Shown piece after piece: positions 1 to 9,197 of a stretch of 64,000 nucleotides of DNA. How positions within the stretch are numbered: position 1 is the first letter of the stretch; each line of letters begins with the position of its first letter. A model generated the notes under the pieces. The model was not told where the DNA came from and did not search any database. It saw only the letters and a program-made list of their open reading frames with translations. A program made the position numbers and the translations under genes. The stretch comes from Providencia vermicola (GTDB taxonomy: Bacteria > Pseudomonadota > Gammaproteobacteria > Enterobacterales > Enterobacteriaceae): positions 3,661,001-3,725,000 of the forward strand of contig NZ_CP048796.1 in the NCBI RefSeq assembly GCF_010748935.1. The letters run 5' to 3'.

Positions 1-56
1 TAAAAACTCATTACGTGCTACAAAAAGAAGAGCAAAAAAATGAATCAAGTAAATAA
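1..56 (+). CDS. lptC: LptC C-terminus (partial)
   Basis: This is the 3' end of the gene for LptC, the inner-membrane bitopic subunit of the LPS transporter that passes LPS from LptB2FG to LptA. Reading from base 3 gives [17 protein letters not shown] and a TAA at 54-56, which aligns with the polar tail of E. coli LptC (KVRTSYEIQNKQTQP, from memory). The stop lies inside lptA, so the two genes overlap by 17 bases and are probably translationally coupled. The rest of the gene is outside the window. Confidence 0.8.
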   Translation, partial: KTHYVLQKEEQKNESSK

Positions 57-588
57 AAAGCGTTTTATTCAAGGAGCCGTTGCCAGCGCAATTTTTGCTC
101 TTAGCGTACCAGCTTCCGCATTAAAATCTGATACACAACAACCGATGACAATTAACTCAGTCAAGCAGTCCCTTGATTTAGAGAAAAATGTCACCACATT
201 TACAGATGATGTTGTGATTAAACAAGGTTCTATTGATATCAGAGCCAATAAAGTCGTGGTTACGCGTCCTAGCAGTAACTCTGACAAAATTACGATAGAA
301 GCGTTTGGTAATCCAGTAACGTTCTATCAACTACAAGATGATGGTAAGCCAATTAAAGGCCGAGCAGCGAAAGCACGCTACGAAGTGGATAAAGAACTGC
401 TGACATTAACAGGTAATGCCTATCTTGAGCAGTTAGATAGCAATATTAAGGGTGATAAAATTACCTATATCGTGCCGACACAACAGATGGAAGCATTTAG
501 CGATAAAGGCAAACGCGTCACCACAGTATTATTGCCATCACAGTTACAAGAGAAAGGCCCCGCGGCAAACAACGGAAAGAGTAAATAA
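40..588 (+). CDS. lptA: LptA, periplasmic LPS transport bridge
   Basis: LptA forms the beta-jellyroll filament that carries LPS across the periplasm from LptC to LptD. The 182-residue product has a Sec signal peptide: basic start (NKKR), hydrophobic segment, then cleavage expected after VPASA (residue 27). The mature part has the family pattern of 'a d k v v v' jellyroll strands and a polar, flexible C-terminus. Length is close to the E. coli protein (185). It overlaps lptC and is 5 bases from lptB, the conserved lptCAB arrangement. Confidence 0.95.
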   Translation: MNQVNKKRFIQGAVASAIFALSVPASALKSDTQQPMTINSVKQSLDLEKNVTTFTDDVVIKQGSIDIRANKVVVTRPSSNSDKITIEAFGNPVTFYQLQDDGKPIKGRAAKARYEVDKELLTLTGNAYLEQLDSNIKGDKITYIVPTQQMEAFSDKGKRVTTVLLPSQLQEKGPAANNGKSK

Positions 589-593
589 TCGTT

Positions 594-1319
594 ATGGCGA
601 CATTAACCGCTGAGAATCTGGCAAAAGCCTATAAAAAACGCAAGGTCGTTGAAGATGTCAGCCTTGAGGTGAAGTCTGGTGAAATTGTTGGTTTACTTGG
701 TCCTAATGGTGCGGGTAAGACGACCACCTTTTATATGGTGGTCGGAATCGTCCAGCGAGATGCAGGTAAGATTACCATTGATGGCGAAGATATTAGCCTG
801 TTGCCTCTTCATGAACGCGCACGCCGTGGTATTGGCTATCTGCCTCAAGAAGCCTCAATTTTTCGCCGCTTGAGCGTTTATGATAACCTGATGGCAGTGC
901 TAGAAATACGTCATGACTTAAATTCAGACCAACGTAAAACACGTGCTGAAGAGCTAATGGAAGAGTTTAGTATCACCCATTTGCGCGATAGTATTGGTCA
1001 ATCGTTGTCAGGTGGGGAACGTCGCCGTGTTGAAATTGCTCGCGCATTAGCCGCGAATCCGAAATTTATCTTGTTAGATGAGCCGTTTGCTGGTGTTGAC
1101 CCAATTTCAGTATTGGATATCAAAAAAATCATCCAACATTTACGTGACTATGGTCTGGGCGTGTTGATCACCGACCATAACGTGCGAGAAACACTCGATG
1201 TCTGTGAAAGAGCTTATATTGTGAGCCAAGGGCACCTGATAGCACACGGAACACCTGAGATGATCCTCGAAAATGAACAAGTCAAACGCGTTTATTTAGG
1301 GGAAGGCTTCCGTCTATAA
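594..1319 (+). CDS. lptB: LptB, LPS export ABC ATPase
   Basis: Cytoplasmic ATPase subunit of the LptB2FG transporter that extracts LPS from the inner membrane. The 241-residue protein has Walker A GPNGAGKT (36-43), ABC signature LSGGE (138-142), Walker B ending FILLDE (158-163), and the H-loop in ITDHNVRE (about 195). Length equals E. coli LptB. It follows lptA by 5 bases. LptF and LptG are encoded elsewhere, as in other enterics. Confidence 0.97.
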   Translation: MATLTAENLAKAYKKRKVVEDVSLEVKSGEIVGLLGPNGAGKTTTFYMVVGIVQRDAGKITIDGEDISLLPLHERARRGIGYLPQEASIFRRLSVYDNLMAVLEIRHDLNSDQRKTRAEELMEEFSITHLRDSIGQSLSGGERRRVEIARALAANPKFILLDEPFAGVDPISVLDIKKIIQHLRDYGLGVLITDHNVRETLDVCERAYIVSQGHLIAHGTPEMILENEQVKRVYLGEGFRL

Positions 1320-1484
1320 GTTATTAGTCATAGACTCTAAAATAAGTCGAGCATCGCTAGGTGACAGAGACACGATTTGTTGAATGTCTTAATAAATCAG
1401 AAAGCAGGTCAACAACATTCGCTAGCGATACCGTCACTGGTTGTATGACAAATATATTTTTGAGATGGAGATAAAAGACCATTC

Positions 1485-2930
1485 ATGAAGCAAAGTTTGC
1501 AGCTCAGAATCAGTCAGCAACTTGCAATGACACCCCAACTGCAACAGGCTATCCGCCTGTTGCAGCTCTCTACACTTGAGCTACAACAAGAAATCCAACT
1601 CGCTCTAGAAACCAACCCCCTTCTAGAACAAGAAGAAAATGCCAATGAATTAGATTCGCTGGATGACATCGATATCGACACTGATAGTAGCGAAATCGAT
1701 ACCAAAGATGCACTCGAAAAGGGTGATATGCCCGATGAGCTCCCACTGGATGCCAATTGGGATGAGATTTACACCGCTGGCACACCTTCAGGCACCAGCA
1801 ACGACTACAGTTTCGATGAATTACCGGTCTACCAAGGGGAAACGACACAAACCCTACAGGACTATTTGCAGTGGCAATCCGAGTTAACTCCTTTTACCGA
1901 TACGGATCGTGCTATTGCGACAGCAATTATTGATTCTATTGATGATTCAGGCTATCTCACCACATCAATTACCGATATCCATGAAGGTATTGATAACCCT
2001 GATATCACTTTGGAAGAAGTGAGCGCGGTTTTAAAACGAATCCAACATTTTGATCCCCTTGGAGTGGCGGCACAAGACCTTAAAGAATGTTTACTCATTC
2101 AGCTATCTCTCTATCCGAAAAATACCCCTGGGTTAGAGGAAGCTCGCACGATTATTCGCCAACACATCGATTTACTGGCAAATCGCGATTTTCGCCAGCT
2201 CACTAAGCTGACTCGATTAAAAGAAGATGCACTAAAAACCGCTATTGATCTGATATTGACGTTGAATCCCAAACCCGGCCAATCCATCAATACCGGAGAG
2301 TCTGAATATGTCATTCCTGATGTTTTAGTGAAAAAAATCAATGGACACTGGCAAGTTGAATTAAATACAGATAGCATCCCTAAACTAAGTATTAACAATC
2401 ACTATGCTTCACTGATAAAAGATTCAGTAAGCGAAAGTGATTCACAGTATATTCGTAGCAATTTGCAGGATGCTAAATGGCTGATTAAGAGTTTGGAAAG
2501 TCGCAATGAGACCTTGTTAAAAGTCGCAACTTGCATTGTTGAACAGCAACAAGAATTTTTCGAACTCGGCGATGAATATATGAAACCCATGATATTGGCT
2601 GATATTGCTTATCAGGTCGATATGCATGAATCGACAATATCGAGAGTCACAACGCAAAAATATCTCCATAGCCCTAGGGGAATTTTTGAATTGAAGTATT
2701 TTTTCTCTAGCCATGTGAGTACCGATACTGGAGGAGAAGCTTCCTCAACGGCAATACGTGCGTTAGTGAAAAAACTGGTTGCTGCTGAAAATCCAGCAAA
2801 ACCATTGAGTGACAGTAAATTGACCAGCATGCTGGCCGAACAGGGCATTCAGGTTGCTCGTCGAACTGTCGCTAAGTACCGTGAATCGTTATCTATTCCG
2901 CCCTCAAATCAACGTAAAAAGTTGGTTTAA
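1485..2930 (+). CDS. rpoN: RNA polymerase sigma-54 factor
   Basis: Sigma-54 directs transcription of nitrogen and other genes from -24/-12 promoters with enhancer-binding activators. The 481-residue protein has the glutamine- and leucine-rich region I (residues 1-50), an acidic region II (about 55-110), the core-binding and HTH regions, and the RpoN box [10 protein letters not shown] (458-467) that reads the -24 element. It begins 165 bases after lptB, leaving space for its own promoter, and is followed by hpf after 22 bases. Confidence 0.97.
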   Translation: MKQSLQLRISQQLAMTPQLQQAIRLLQLSTLELQQEIQLALETNPLLEQEENANELDSLDDIDIDTDSSEIDTKDALEKGDMPDELPLDANWDEIYTAGTPSGTSNDYSFDELPVYQGETTQTLQDYLQWQSELTPFTDTDRAIATAIIDSIDDSGYLTTSITDIHEGIDNPDITLEEVSAVLKRIQHFDPLGVAAQDLKECLLIQLSLYPKNTPGLEEARTIIRQHIDLLANRDFRQLTKLTRLKEDALKTAIDLILTLNPKPGQSINTGESEYVIPDVLVKKINGHWQVELNTDSIPKLSINNHYASLIKDSVSESDSQYIRSNLQDAKWLIKSLESRNETLLKVATCIVEQQQEFFELGDEYMKPMILADIAYQVDMHESTISRVTTQKYLHSPRGIFELKYFFSSHVSTDTGGEASSTAIRALVKKLVAAENPAKPLSDSKLTSMLAEQGIQVARRTVAKYRESLSIPPSNQRKKLV

Positions 2931-2952
2931 TTGACAAAGTAAGGAAGATTGT

Positions 2953-3240
2953 ATGGAATTTCAGATTACTGGACACAATATCGAAGTCACCCCTGCATTG
3001 CGTGAAACTGTTGAGAAAAAAATCAAAAAATTGGAGCAATTATTTGATCGTATCAATGGTATTCAAGTCGTTTTAAAAGTTGAAAAAGTTCAGCAGATTG
3101 CTGAAGCAACTGTGCAGGTGAATGGTGCAGAACTCCATGCGTCAGCTGAAGAAAACGACATGTACGCAGCAATCGACCTACTGGTAGACAAATTGTCACG
3201 CCAGTTAACCAAACATAAAGAAAAACTGAGACAACACTAG
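2953..3240 (+). CDS. hpf: Hibernation promoting factor
   Basis: Short HPF binds the 30S decoding region and promotes 100S ribosome dimers in stationary phase together with RMF. The 95-residue protein shows the S30AE/YfiA fold pattern: MEFQITGHNIEVTPALRETV at the start and the basic helix ending KLSRQLTKHKEKL. It lacks the C-terminal domain of long HPFs. The start is preceded by an AAGGAAG ribosome site. Second gene of the rpoN operon; an intrinsic terminator follows at 3291-3320. Confidence 0.95.
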   Translation: MEFQITGHNIEVTPALRETVEKKIKKLEQLFDRINGIQVVLKVEKVQQIAEATVQVNGAELHASAEENDMYAAIDLLVDKLSRQLTKHKEKLRQH

Positions 3241-3253
3241 TCTATTTATGGTG

Positions 3254-3270
3254 AAATCACTCAGTGATTT
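3254..3270. repeat. perfect inverted repeat AAATCACT-C-AGTGATTT
   Basis: Eight-base arms separated by one base, between hpf and the terminator hairpin. It could be a protein-binding palindrome for ptsN expression or simply part of the transcript end of hpf. No regulator can be assigned from the sequence. Confidence 0.4.
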
Positions 3271-3290
3271 ATGACCAATAAATAATTAAA

Positions 3291-3320
3291 ACCAGATAGC
3301 GTACCCCGCTATCTGGTTTT
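3291..3320 (+). terminator. intrinsic terminator after hpf
   Basis: Ten-base perfect stem (ACCAGATAGC / GCTATCTGGT) with a 7-base loop followed by TTTTG. It separates rpoN-hpf from ptsN, so the nitrogen-PTS genes downstream must be transcribed by read-through or from another promoter. Confidence 0.8.
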
Positions 3321-3342
3321 GTAGTCCTAAGCGAACAATAAA

Positions 3343-3810
3343 ATGAACAGTGATATAGAAATCCAATTAAGCGCCGTATTATCACCAGCCTGTACACGTA
3401 ATAACCTTGTCTGTACTAGCAAGAAAAGGGCCCTCGAGATTATTAGTGAACTCGCTGCCGCAGAGTTGGGATTACCGGAAAATACGGTATTTGAAGCATT
3501 ACTCACCAGAGAAAAAGTCGGAACAACAGGTATTGGTAGTGGGATCGCCATTCCTCACGGTAAGTTAGCAGAAGGTGAACATACGCAAGCTGTTGGCGTT
3601 TTTTTGCATCTTGAAGAGCCTATTGCCTTTGATGCCATCGACAATCAACCTGTCGATCTGCTTTTTGCATTACTTGTGCCTGCCGATCAGTGCAAAACAC
3701 ACCTGCACACGTTATCGTTAATCGCCAAAAAATTAGCAGACAAATCTTTTTGTAAGCGTCTAAGATCGGCACAAAGCGACGCTGAGCTATATAGTATTAT
3801 TACTGAGTAA
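3343..3810 (+). CDS. ptsN: PtsN, nitrogen-PTS enzyme IIA
   Basis: EIIA-Ntr is the terminal phosphoacceptor of the PtsP-NPr-PtsN chain and regulates potassium transport and other targets rather than sugar uptake. The 155-residue PTS EIIA type-2 domain has the phosphorylated histidine in GIGSGIAIPHGK (His72). It is slightly shorter than E. coli PtsN (163). ATG at 3343 has only a weak ribosome site (GCGAACAATAAA upstream). Located between an upstream terminator and a 168-base spacer before rapZ. Confidence 0.95.
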   Translation: MNSDIEIQLSAVLSPACTRNNLVCTSKKRALEIISELAAAELGLPENTVFEALLTREKVGTTGIGSGIAIPHGKLAEGEHTQAVGVFLHLEEPIAFDAIDNQPVDLLFALLVPADQCKTHLHTLSLIAKKLADKSFCKRLRSAQSDAELYSIITE

Positions 3811-3831
3811 TCTATAATTGAATGACTTTGT

Positions 3832-3900
3832 CATCACAGGGTTACATGTATATAAAATTTTGATATTTTCTATATAGCTGTACTGACATAAACTGTGATG
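3832..3900. repeat. wide inverted repeat in ptsN-rapZ spacer
   Basis: CATCACAG (3832-3839) and CTGTGATG (3893-3900) are perfect 8-base arms 53 bases apart, enclosing a further TATATA/TATATA pair and followed by TTTT. It may fold as a long AU-rich hairpin at the end of the ptsN transcript. The role is unknown. Confidence 0.4.
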
Positions 3901-3978
3901 TTTTAATAAGTAAGCAAAAGTTCGATTCAACTATCGAGATCATATGATCATCGAAAAGAAACAAAAGGGAGTTAGCTC

Positions 3979-4830
3979 ATGGTGCTGATGATTGTCAGCG
4001 GCCGTTCCGGTTCGGGAAAATCCGTTGCCTTACGTGCGCTGGAAGATATGGGTTTCTATTGTGTGGATAACCTGCCGGTTGTGCTGCTTCCAGAACTGGC
4101 CAATTCACTCGCAGATCGTAATATTTCAGCCGCTGTGAGCATTGATGTGCGTAATATGCCCGATAACCCAGAGATCTTTGAAGAGGCATTAGATAGATTA
4201 CCTGCTAGTTTTTCGCCTCAACTCTTGTTTCTGGATGCTGATCGCAACACATTAATTCGCCGCTATAGCGATACGCGTAGGTTACATCCTCTTTCCAGTA
4301 AAAATTTATCGCTAGAGAGTGCGATAGATGAAGAAAACGAGCTGTTAGAACCACTACGCTCTCGTGCTGATTTAGTGATAGACACCTCTGAAATGTCAGT
4401 GCATGAATTAGCAGAGATGTTGAGAACACGTTTAATGGGCAAACGTGAACGTGAGCTCACCATGGTGTTTGAATCTTTTGGTTTCAAACACGGTATCCCT
4501 ATCGATGCGGATTATGTTTTTGATGTCCGCTTTTTACCCAATCCGCACTGGGATCCTAAATTACGCCCAATGACAGGGTTAGATCGCCCCGTTGCTGCAT
4601 TCTTAGATAGGCATACTGAGGTCCATAACTTTATTTATCAAACACGCAGCTACCTAGAATTGTGGCTGCCAATGCTTGAAACAAATAATCGTAGTTATCT
4701 GACTGTCGCTATAGGCTGTACTGGCGGTAAACACCGTTCTGTTTATGTTGCTGAACAGCTAGCTGATTATTTTCGTTCCCGCGGCAAAAACGTACAGTCC
4801 CGCCACCGAACGTTAGAAAAACGGAAATAA
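3979..4830 (+). CDS. rapZ: RapZ, RNase adapter protein
   Basis: RapZ presents the sRNA GlmZ to RNase E and so sets GlmS (glucosamine-6-phosphate synthase) levels. The 283-residue protein has an N-terminal kinase-like domain with Walker A GRSGSGKS (8-15), Walker B-like QLLFLDAD, and a C-terminal RNA-binding domain with [10 protein letters not shown] (about 248-257) and a basic tail RHRTLEKRK. Strong AGGGAG ribosome site. Its stop overlaps the npr start (TAATG). Confidence 0.97.
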   Translation: MVLMIVSGRSGSGKSVALRALEDMGFYCVDNLPVVLLPELANSLADRNISAAVSIDVRNMPDNPEIFEEALDRLPASFSPQLLFLDADRNTLIRRYSDTRRLHPLSSKNLSLESAIDEENELLEPLRSRADLVIDTSEMSVHELAEMLRTRLMGKRERELTMVFESFGFKHGIPIDADYVFDVRFLPNPHWDPKLRPMTGLDRPVAAFLDRHTEVHNFIYQTRSYLELWLPMLETNNRSYLTVAIGCTGGKHRSVYVAEQLADYFRSRGKNVQSRHRTLEKRK

Positions 4831-5102
4831 TGACACTAAAAGCGACCATCACCTTAAAAAACCGGCTTGGCATGCATGCTAGGCCGGCAATGTTACTTTA
4901 TGAATTAGTTCAAAAATTTAACTCTAGAGTTATTTTACGCAATAATAATCATATCGAGGCTGAGGCGGATAGCGTTATTGCGATGTTGATGTTAGACTCA
5001 GAGCAAGGAAGTACCATTGATATTGAGGTTAGCGGCCCTGATGAAGATCAGGCTTTATCCGCGATAATTAACCTGTTCGAAAGTGGATTTGATGAAAGTT
5101 AG
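4830..5102 (+). CDS. ptsO: NPr, nitrogen-PTS phosphocarrier
   Basis: HPr paralogue that carries phosphate from PtsP to PtsN. The 90-residue HPr fold shows the phosphorylated histidine in NRLGMHARPA (His16) and the FNSRV segment near the regulatory serine region. Length equals E. coli NPr. Its ATG shares a base with the rapZ stop, indicating translational coupling. A GC-rich terminator hairpin follows at 5231-5260. Confidence 0.96.
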   Translation: MTLKATITLKNRLGMHARPAMLLYELVQKFNSRVILRNNNHIEAEADSVIAMLMLDSEQGSTIDIEVSGPDEDQALSAIINLFESGFDES

Positions 5103-5230
5103 TATAATCAACCAATTATTTACGAACTAAATATCAGTTGTTTTACAACTATTGGCTCAGAGATCGTGATCATGATCTCTTCCTTTTGGAGCTTGAAGAG
5201 CCTAATATTTTATACAATTTTATCACAGCG

Positions 5231-5260
5231 ACACCCCCTACCTTATTGGGTGGGGGGTGT
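5231..5260 (+). terminator. intrinsic terminator after npr
   Basis: Twelve-base stem of a C-rich arm (5231-5242) and G-rich arm (5249-5260) with one G-U pair and loop TTATTG, followed by TTTGCTTTG. It ends the ptsN-rapZ-npr transcript ahead of rnk. Confidence 0.75.
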
Positions 5261-5290
5261 TTGCTTTGTACGTCTCTATTGGAGTGTGGT

Positions 5291-5701
5291 ATGACAAAGC
5301 CAACAATTATTATCAATGATTTAGATGCAGAGCGCCTAGACGCACTATTGGAACAAGCTGCTTATGCAGGTACCCCAGTTGCTGACGCATTGAATGATGA
5401 ACTTGATCGTGCAGATATCCTGTCACCACAGGAAATTCCTGCTGACGTCGTCACAATGAACAGTACTGTGCGTTTTCTTGATTTAATCAGCAATGAAGAA
5501 CGCACGCGTACGTTGGTTTATCCAGCATCATTAAAAGATAGTGCGGAACAACTCTCTGTAATGGCCCCCATTGGCGCTGCTTTACTTGGTTTACGTGTCA
5601 ATGATGAGATCAGTTGGGCATTACCTAATGGTGTTGAAACTCGCGTTAGAGTACTTGAAATTATTTATCAGCCAGAAGCGGCTGGTGAGTTTCACCGTTA
5701 A
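5291..5701 (+). CDS. rnk: Rnk, nucleoside diphosphate kinase regulator
   Basis: Rnk belongs to the GreA/Gfh-like family and binds the RNA polymerase secondary channel; in E. coli it influences nucleotide pools. The frame is open from 5138, but family alignment and the GGAG ribosome site at 5281 place the start at ATG 5291, giving 136 residues, the same as E. coli Rnk. The N-terminus reads [20 protein letters not shown] and the C-terminal FKBP-like domain contains [17 protein letters not shown]. Monocistronic between two terminators. Confidence 0.94.
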   Translation: MTKPTIIINDLDAERLDALLEQAAYAGTPVADALNDELDRADILSPQEIPADVVTMNSTVRFLDLISNEERTRTLVYPASLKDSAEQLSVMAPIGAALLGLRVNDEISWALPNGVETRVRVLEIIYQPEAAGEFHR

Positions 5702-5724
5702 TGCCCCGATAACGCGCTAGTACT

Positions 5725-5757
5725 GTGTTAGGGCCCATAAGGGCGCCTAACACATTT
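5725..5757 (+). terminator. intrinsic terminator after rnk
   Basis: GTGTTAGG / CCTAACAC stem extended inward by GGCCC/GGGCG-type pairs, followed by ATTTTGCCTT. Lies 24 bases after the rnk stop and between convergent genes. Confidence 0.7.
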
Positions 5758-5825
5758 TGCCTTACCGTATCACCTTCACTCTTTTCAATCCCCATTTCAT
5801 CACTTCTAAAGATGGGTGACTCAAC

Positions 5826-6347
5826 TCATTCCATCAACAAATTCGTGGCATGTTTTTTTACCATATGCACAAACTGTTGACTTTCCTCTGTCGATACAAA
5901 ACAACGAGCAGGAATAATAATGGTACTGACACGGTCAAAAAACAGGTATAACAAGTCGCCATCTGTTCGGATAAACTTAAATTTTTCCCACTTGATAAAT
6001 GAAGAGCCATATTCGCTGGTTTCATGAATGCCTTGTTCATCAAAATAATACTGCTTTTCAGAAAAAAGTAAGCTATCGGGATCAGGTATTGCACACCGAA
6101 AGGTCTGTAATATTCGAGCAGCTATAAATAAAAATAAGCACAGTGAAATAAGCAATGCCATCGAAATTTGGGCCAATGTGATGTTAAGCAGTTGCAACGC
6201 CACCACAAATACAACAATAAAAATGATAAACATCACCAAAGGAATGGACGAACTTTTCCCCTTATAAAAATAATTATTTTTATAGCAGTAGTTATTGAAC
6301 CGTATATATTCATTACGATTTAATGTTACTCGAATGGGGTCTACCAT
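5826..6347 (-). CDS. YcxB-like membrane protein
   Basis: Function unknown. The frame is open to 6446, but ATG at 6347 (MVDPIRVTLNRNEYIRF) has an AGGATA ribosome site and lies clear of the pmbA terminator, giving 173 residues. Two adjacent hydrophobic segments (about 35-90) form a hairpin membrane anchor. The C-terminal part, with a 'W-EKFKFIRTDGDLLYLFF' strand pattern and IIIPARCF, resembles the YcxB-like C-terminal domain. It lies downstream of pmbA on the same strand but behind an intrinsic terminator, so it probably has its own promoter. Confidence 0.75.
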   Translation of the reverse strand: MVDPIRVTLNRNEYIRFNNYCYKNNYFYKGKSSSIPLVMFIIFIVVFVVALQLLNITLAQISMALLISLCLFLFIAARILQTFRCAIPDPDSLLFSEKQYYFDEQGIHETSEYGSSFIKWEKFKFIRTDGDLLYLFFDRVSTIIIPARCFVSTEESQQFVHMVKKHATNLLME

Positions 6348-6369
6348 ATAAACATATCCTATTGTGAGC

Positions 6370-6397
6370 AAAAAACTGAGGAGCAATCGCTCCTCAG
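6370..6397 (-). terminator. intrinsic terminator after pmbA
   Basis: Perfect 9-base stem CTGAGGAGC / GCTCCTCAG with 4-base loop; on the minus strand it is followed directly by six T residues. It lies 36 bases beyond the pmbA stop. Confidence 0.88.
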
Positions 6398-6432
6398 ACT
6401 CCTTTATACAACAAATGCTCGCTATAATGCCA

Positions 6433-7788
6433 TTATTGGCCTGCAATGCTCATTTCAGGCAGTAGTACTGAACCACACTGAATATTGCTTCGCGTTTCAA
6501 TATCATCTGCGATAGTAACCATATTCGCCCACATCTCTTTGAGGTTACCCGCAATAGTAATTTCGCTCACTGGGTATTGGATCTCACCATTTTCGACCCA
6601 AAAACCGGAGGCACCACGCGAATAATCCCCCGTGATCCCACTGACTCCCTGCCCCATCAATTCAGTGACAATTAGGCCTGTGCCCATTTGTTTTAACAGC
6701 GCTTCAAATGATAAACCTTGCCCTGCAATGCGCCAGTTATGGATGCCCCCTGCATGCCCTGTACTTTGTAGCCCCAACTTTCTAGCTGAATAGGAAGTCA
6801 TCAACCAAGTTTGCAGCACACCCTTTTCAATAATATTGCGCTCGGTAGTACGCACACCTTCACTATCAAATGGTGATGAGGCGAGTCCACCGATTAAATG
6901 AGGCTGTTCATTGATGGTTAGCCATTCAGGCAAAATTTGCTTGCCAAGGCTATCCAATAAGAAAGAGGATTTACGATAAATACTGCTACCGCTGATTGCC
7001 CCAACAAGATGACCAAACAGCCCTGTCGCCACTTCAGCAGCAAAAATAACGGGAGCCTTCATTGTTGGCAGCTTTCTTGGTGATAAGCGTGCCAATGTAC
7101 GACGAGCGCACTCTTGCCCCACCCATTCTGGTGATTTCAAAGCACTCAAGCTGCGTCCAATGGTATAAGCATAATCGCGTTCCATATCACCATTTTGTTC
7201 CGCAATCACACAGCTCGACATAGAATAACGACTTGAACAATAGCTTTGTAGCATACCATGTGAGTTACCAAACACGCGAACACCATAATGACCATTAAAG
7301 CTGCCACCTTCCGTATTCACAATACGTGAATCGACCTGAAGCGCTGCCATCTCGGCTTGTGATGCTAACTTTATCGCTTCCTCTGGTGTAATGTCGCTAG
7401 CCTGAAATAATTGTAGGTCAGGCGCTTCAAAAGCGAGTAGTGATTTTTCAGCAGGGCCAGCACAAGGGTCTTCCGACGTATAACGAGCAATATCGACAGC
7501 GGCTTGTACTGTGCGTTCAATGGCTGCTGGGCTTAAATCGGTAGAAGACGCACTACCTTTACGTTGATTGTGATAAACCGTGATCCCCAGCGCCCCATCA
7601 CTATTGAATTCAACATTCTCTACTTCACCTTGGCGGGTACTGACACTAATTCCAGTGCTTTTATTCACCGCGACTTCAGCCGCATCACAACGGCTTTTTG
7701 CAAAAGAGAGCGCTTGTGCGACCGCATCTTCCAGTTTTTTACGTTGTTCACTGACTTGTTCAGTTAAATTCATCGACTCAATCCACAT
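6433..7788 (-). CDS. pmbA: PmbA/TldE, metalloprotease subunit
   Basis: TldE partner of TldD; the heterodimer is a metalloprotease that degrades unfolded peptides and matures microcin B17 and the CcdA antitoxin in E. coli. The 451-residue protein closely matches E. coli PmbA (450), including [38 protein letters not shown] and the C-terminal [17 protein letters not shown]. It lacks the HExxxH site, which is in TldD. An alternative start at internal Met6 (MNLTEQ) is possible. Divergent from darP; tldD is about 2 kb away on the same strand. Confidence 0.96.
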   Translation of the reverse strand: MWIESMNLTEQVSEQRKKLEDAVAQALSFAKSRCDAAEVAVNKSTGISVSTRQGEVENVEFNSDGALGITVYHNQRKGSASSTDLSPAAIERTVQAAVDIARYTSEDPCAGPAEKSLLAFEAPDLQLFQASDITPEEAIKLASQAEMAALQVDSRIVNTEGGSFNGHYGVRVFGNSHGMLQSYCSSRYSMSSCVIAEQNGDMERDYAYTIGRSLSALKSPEWVGQECARRTLARLSPRKLPTMKAPVIFAAEVATGLFGHLVGAISGSSIYRKSSFLLDSLGKQILPEWLTINEQPHLIGGLASSPFDSEGVRTTERNIIEKGVLQTWLMTSYSARKLGLQSTGHAGGIHNWRIAGQGLSFEALLKQMGTGLIVTELMGQGVSGITGDYSRGASGFWVENGEIQYPVSEITIAGNLKEMWANMVTIADDIETRSNIQCGSVLLPEMSIAGQ

Positions 7789-7947
7789 AAAATGGGGTAA
7801 ACCTGGCTTTTTTACACCAACTCACAAATGTCGGGTAGTCATCAGGGCTTTTTCCCAGTTACAATACATAATATATGAATGTTAACATCCACAACGCGGC
7901 AGGTCATGTAATTACATCGCTGCGTTCTGTAAAAAGGAAATTGAGAT

Positions 7948-8493
7948 ATGGCCAAACAGCCTGAAGACTGGCTGGATGATGTACCAGCGCCACAAGATGA
8001 AGACGATGATGAGATCATTTGGGTCAGTAAAAGTGAAATTAAGCGCGATGCTGAAATTCTAAAAAAACTGGGCGCGGAGCTCGTTGAATTAAGCAAAAGT
8101 GAACTTGAGCGCATTCCACTCGATGCTCAGTTACTTGAATCCATTGAACTGGCACAAAAAATTAAGCGTGAAGGTCGCCGTCGTCAACTGCAATATATTG
8201 GCAAGTTGCTACGTTCCCGTGATGTTGATCCTATTACTGAAGCATTAGATAAACTAAAAAATCGTCATAACCAGCAGGTTGTCATTCTACATAAGCTTGA
8301 GGACCTACGTATTCGCCTTGTTGAAGATGGCGACAGTGTGATTGAAGAAGTGGTTACTCTATTCCCTCATGCAGATAGACAACAGCTCAGAGCGCTCGTG
8401 CGCAACGCCAAGAAAGAACGTGAAAGTAACAAACCGCCGAAAGCTTTCCGTCAAATCTTCCAATACCTAAAAGAGCTATCTGAAAGCGCGTAA
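7948..8493 (+). CDS. darP: DarP (YjgA), 50S ribosome assembly factor
   Basis: DarP (DUF615) binds late 50S precursors and helps mature the peptidyl-transferase centre. The 181-residue protein matches the E. coli one (183) closely: [11 protein letters not shown] at the start, an acidic stretch [19 protein letters not shown], and the basic [13 protein letters not shown]. Mostly alpha-helical. Ribosome site AAAGGAAATTGAG. It is divergent from pmbA, the usual enterobacterial arrangement. Confidence 0.96.
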   Translation: MAKQPEDWLDDVPAPQDEDDDEIIWVSKSEIKRDAEILKKLGAELVELSKSELERIPLDAQLLESIELAQKIKREGRRRQLQYIGKLLRSRDVDPITEALDKLKNRHNQQVVILHKLEDLRIRLVEDGDSVIEEVVTLFPHADRQQLRALVRNAKKERESNKPPKAFRQIFQYLKELSESA

Positions 8494-8877
8494 ATTATCC
8501 TCCCCTATACCGAGTGAGATATAGGGGAAGATGTCAAAAATAGTGTCCCTCTAAGCACTACTTCGCTTCTTTTATATCAACGTCATATGCACCCATAATA
8601 CCTTTTTAAGGTTCTCTATGGGGATGGCTGCCTCAATAATCGTTGACTCCTCAAAGAGCCCGTCAATTACCAATATATCCCAATTTTTGATCTCTCATCG
8701 TGCTTGAGCCCCCCACTTATCGACGGGAGGAGGGGCGGAGGATCATGATTTAAAAAATTAGCGATATCTTATCGTTTGGGGAAATTTTTGTGGGATCTTA
8801 GTATGGCTTTCTTCCATACATCGCATTGAAAAGAGCGTTTTTAGCTGAGAAAAATGGGAAGCAGATTTTCTCAATAG
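8494..8877. other. 384-base gap between darP and barstar genes
   Basis: No intact gene is seen. A 9-base stem (8501-8528, TCCCCTATA / TATAGGGGA) follows darP but has no T tract. A short open frame without a start codon lies at 8572-8694 on the minus strand. A second hairpin, TGAGAAAA / TTTTCTCA (8846-8873), lies just past the barstar stop and may help end that transcript. Confidence 0.5.
8572..8694 (-). pseudogene. possible gene remnant, unidentified
   Basis: A minus-strand open stretch bounded by TGA (8695-8697) and TAA (8572-8574) encodes about 40 residues with protein-like composition (for example NWDILVIDGLFEESTIIEA) but no usable start. It could be the tail of a lost protein, perhaps an immunity-type gene in view of the adjacent barnase/barstar pair. 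This is weak evidence and chance cannot be excluded. Confidence 0.2.
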
Positions 8878-9186
8878 TTAGATCTGTTTTTCACAGCCTG
8901 ATTGTTCATCATCATTTTCACACACAAATATTAGGTCATCCCCCCATAAATCATGCGCATCGTGCATCATCGCGATGATATCGTCAAACGTCGATTTTTG
9001 CTCATCGCTAAGATGAGTAAAGACGATAGTAACAGGCAATTCGATACCTGCTGACACACTATCCCACAACGCATCAAGGTTTTTACCAAACCAATCTGGC
9101 AATGAAAATTGCAGCTCAAATTGGCGATAAAAATCCTCAATGCTACTAATTTGTTGAAAATTAAAGATAACAACAGGACGGCTCAT
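8878..9186 (-). CDS. Barstar-family ribonuclease inhibitor
   Basis: Cytoplasmic inhibitor that plugs the active site of barnase-type RNases. The 102-residue product has the barstar core: an N-terminal strand VVIFNFQQI, helix ISSIEDFYRQFELQF, then LPDWFGKNLDALWD, the family hallmark whose Asp and Trp sit at the inhibitor helix, and a VTIVFTH strand. Unlike Bacillus barstar it ends in a short acidic tail (ENDDEQSG). It is 11 bases downstream of the RNase gene, as expected of a toxin-immunity pair. Confidence 0.88.
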   Translation of the reverse strand: MSRPVVIFNFQQISSIEDFYRQFELQFSLPDWFGKNLDALWDSVSAGIELPVTIVFTHLSDEQKSTFDDIIAMMHDAHDLWGDDLIFVCENDDEQSGCEKQI

Positions 9187-9197
9187 ATCAATACTCT

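Noticed and set aside
2-43. Upstream gene ending in frame 2 with TGA at 41-43
   Set aside because: Frame 3 gives [17 protein letters not shown], which resembles the LptC C-terminus; frame 2 gives an Arg/Lys-rich sequence without similarity.
5138-5290. Longer Rnk from ATG 5138
   Set aside because: The extra residues are encoded across the npr terminator hairpin and do not match the family; ATG 5291 gives the exact family length.
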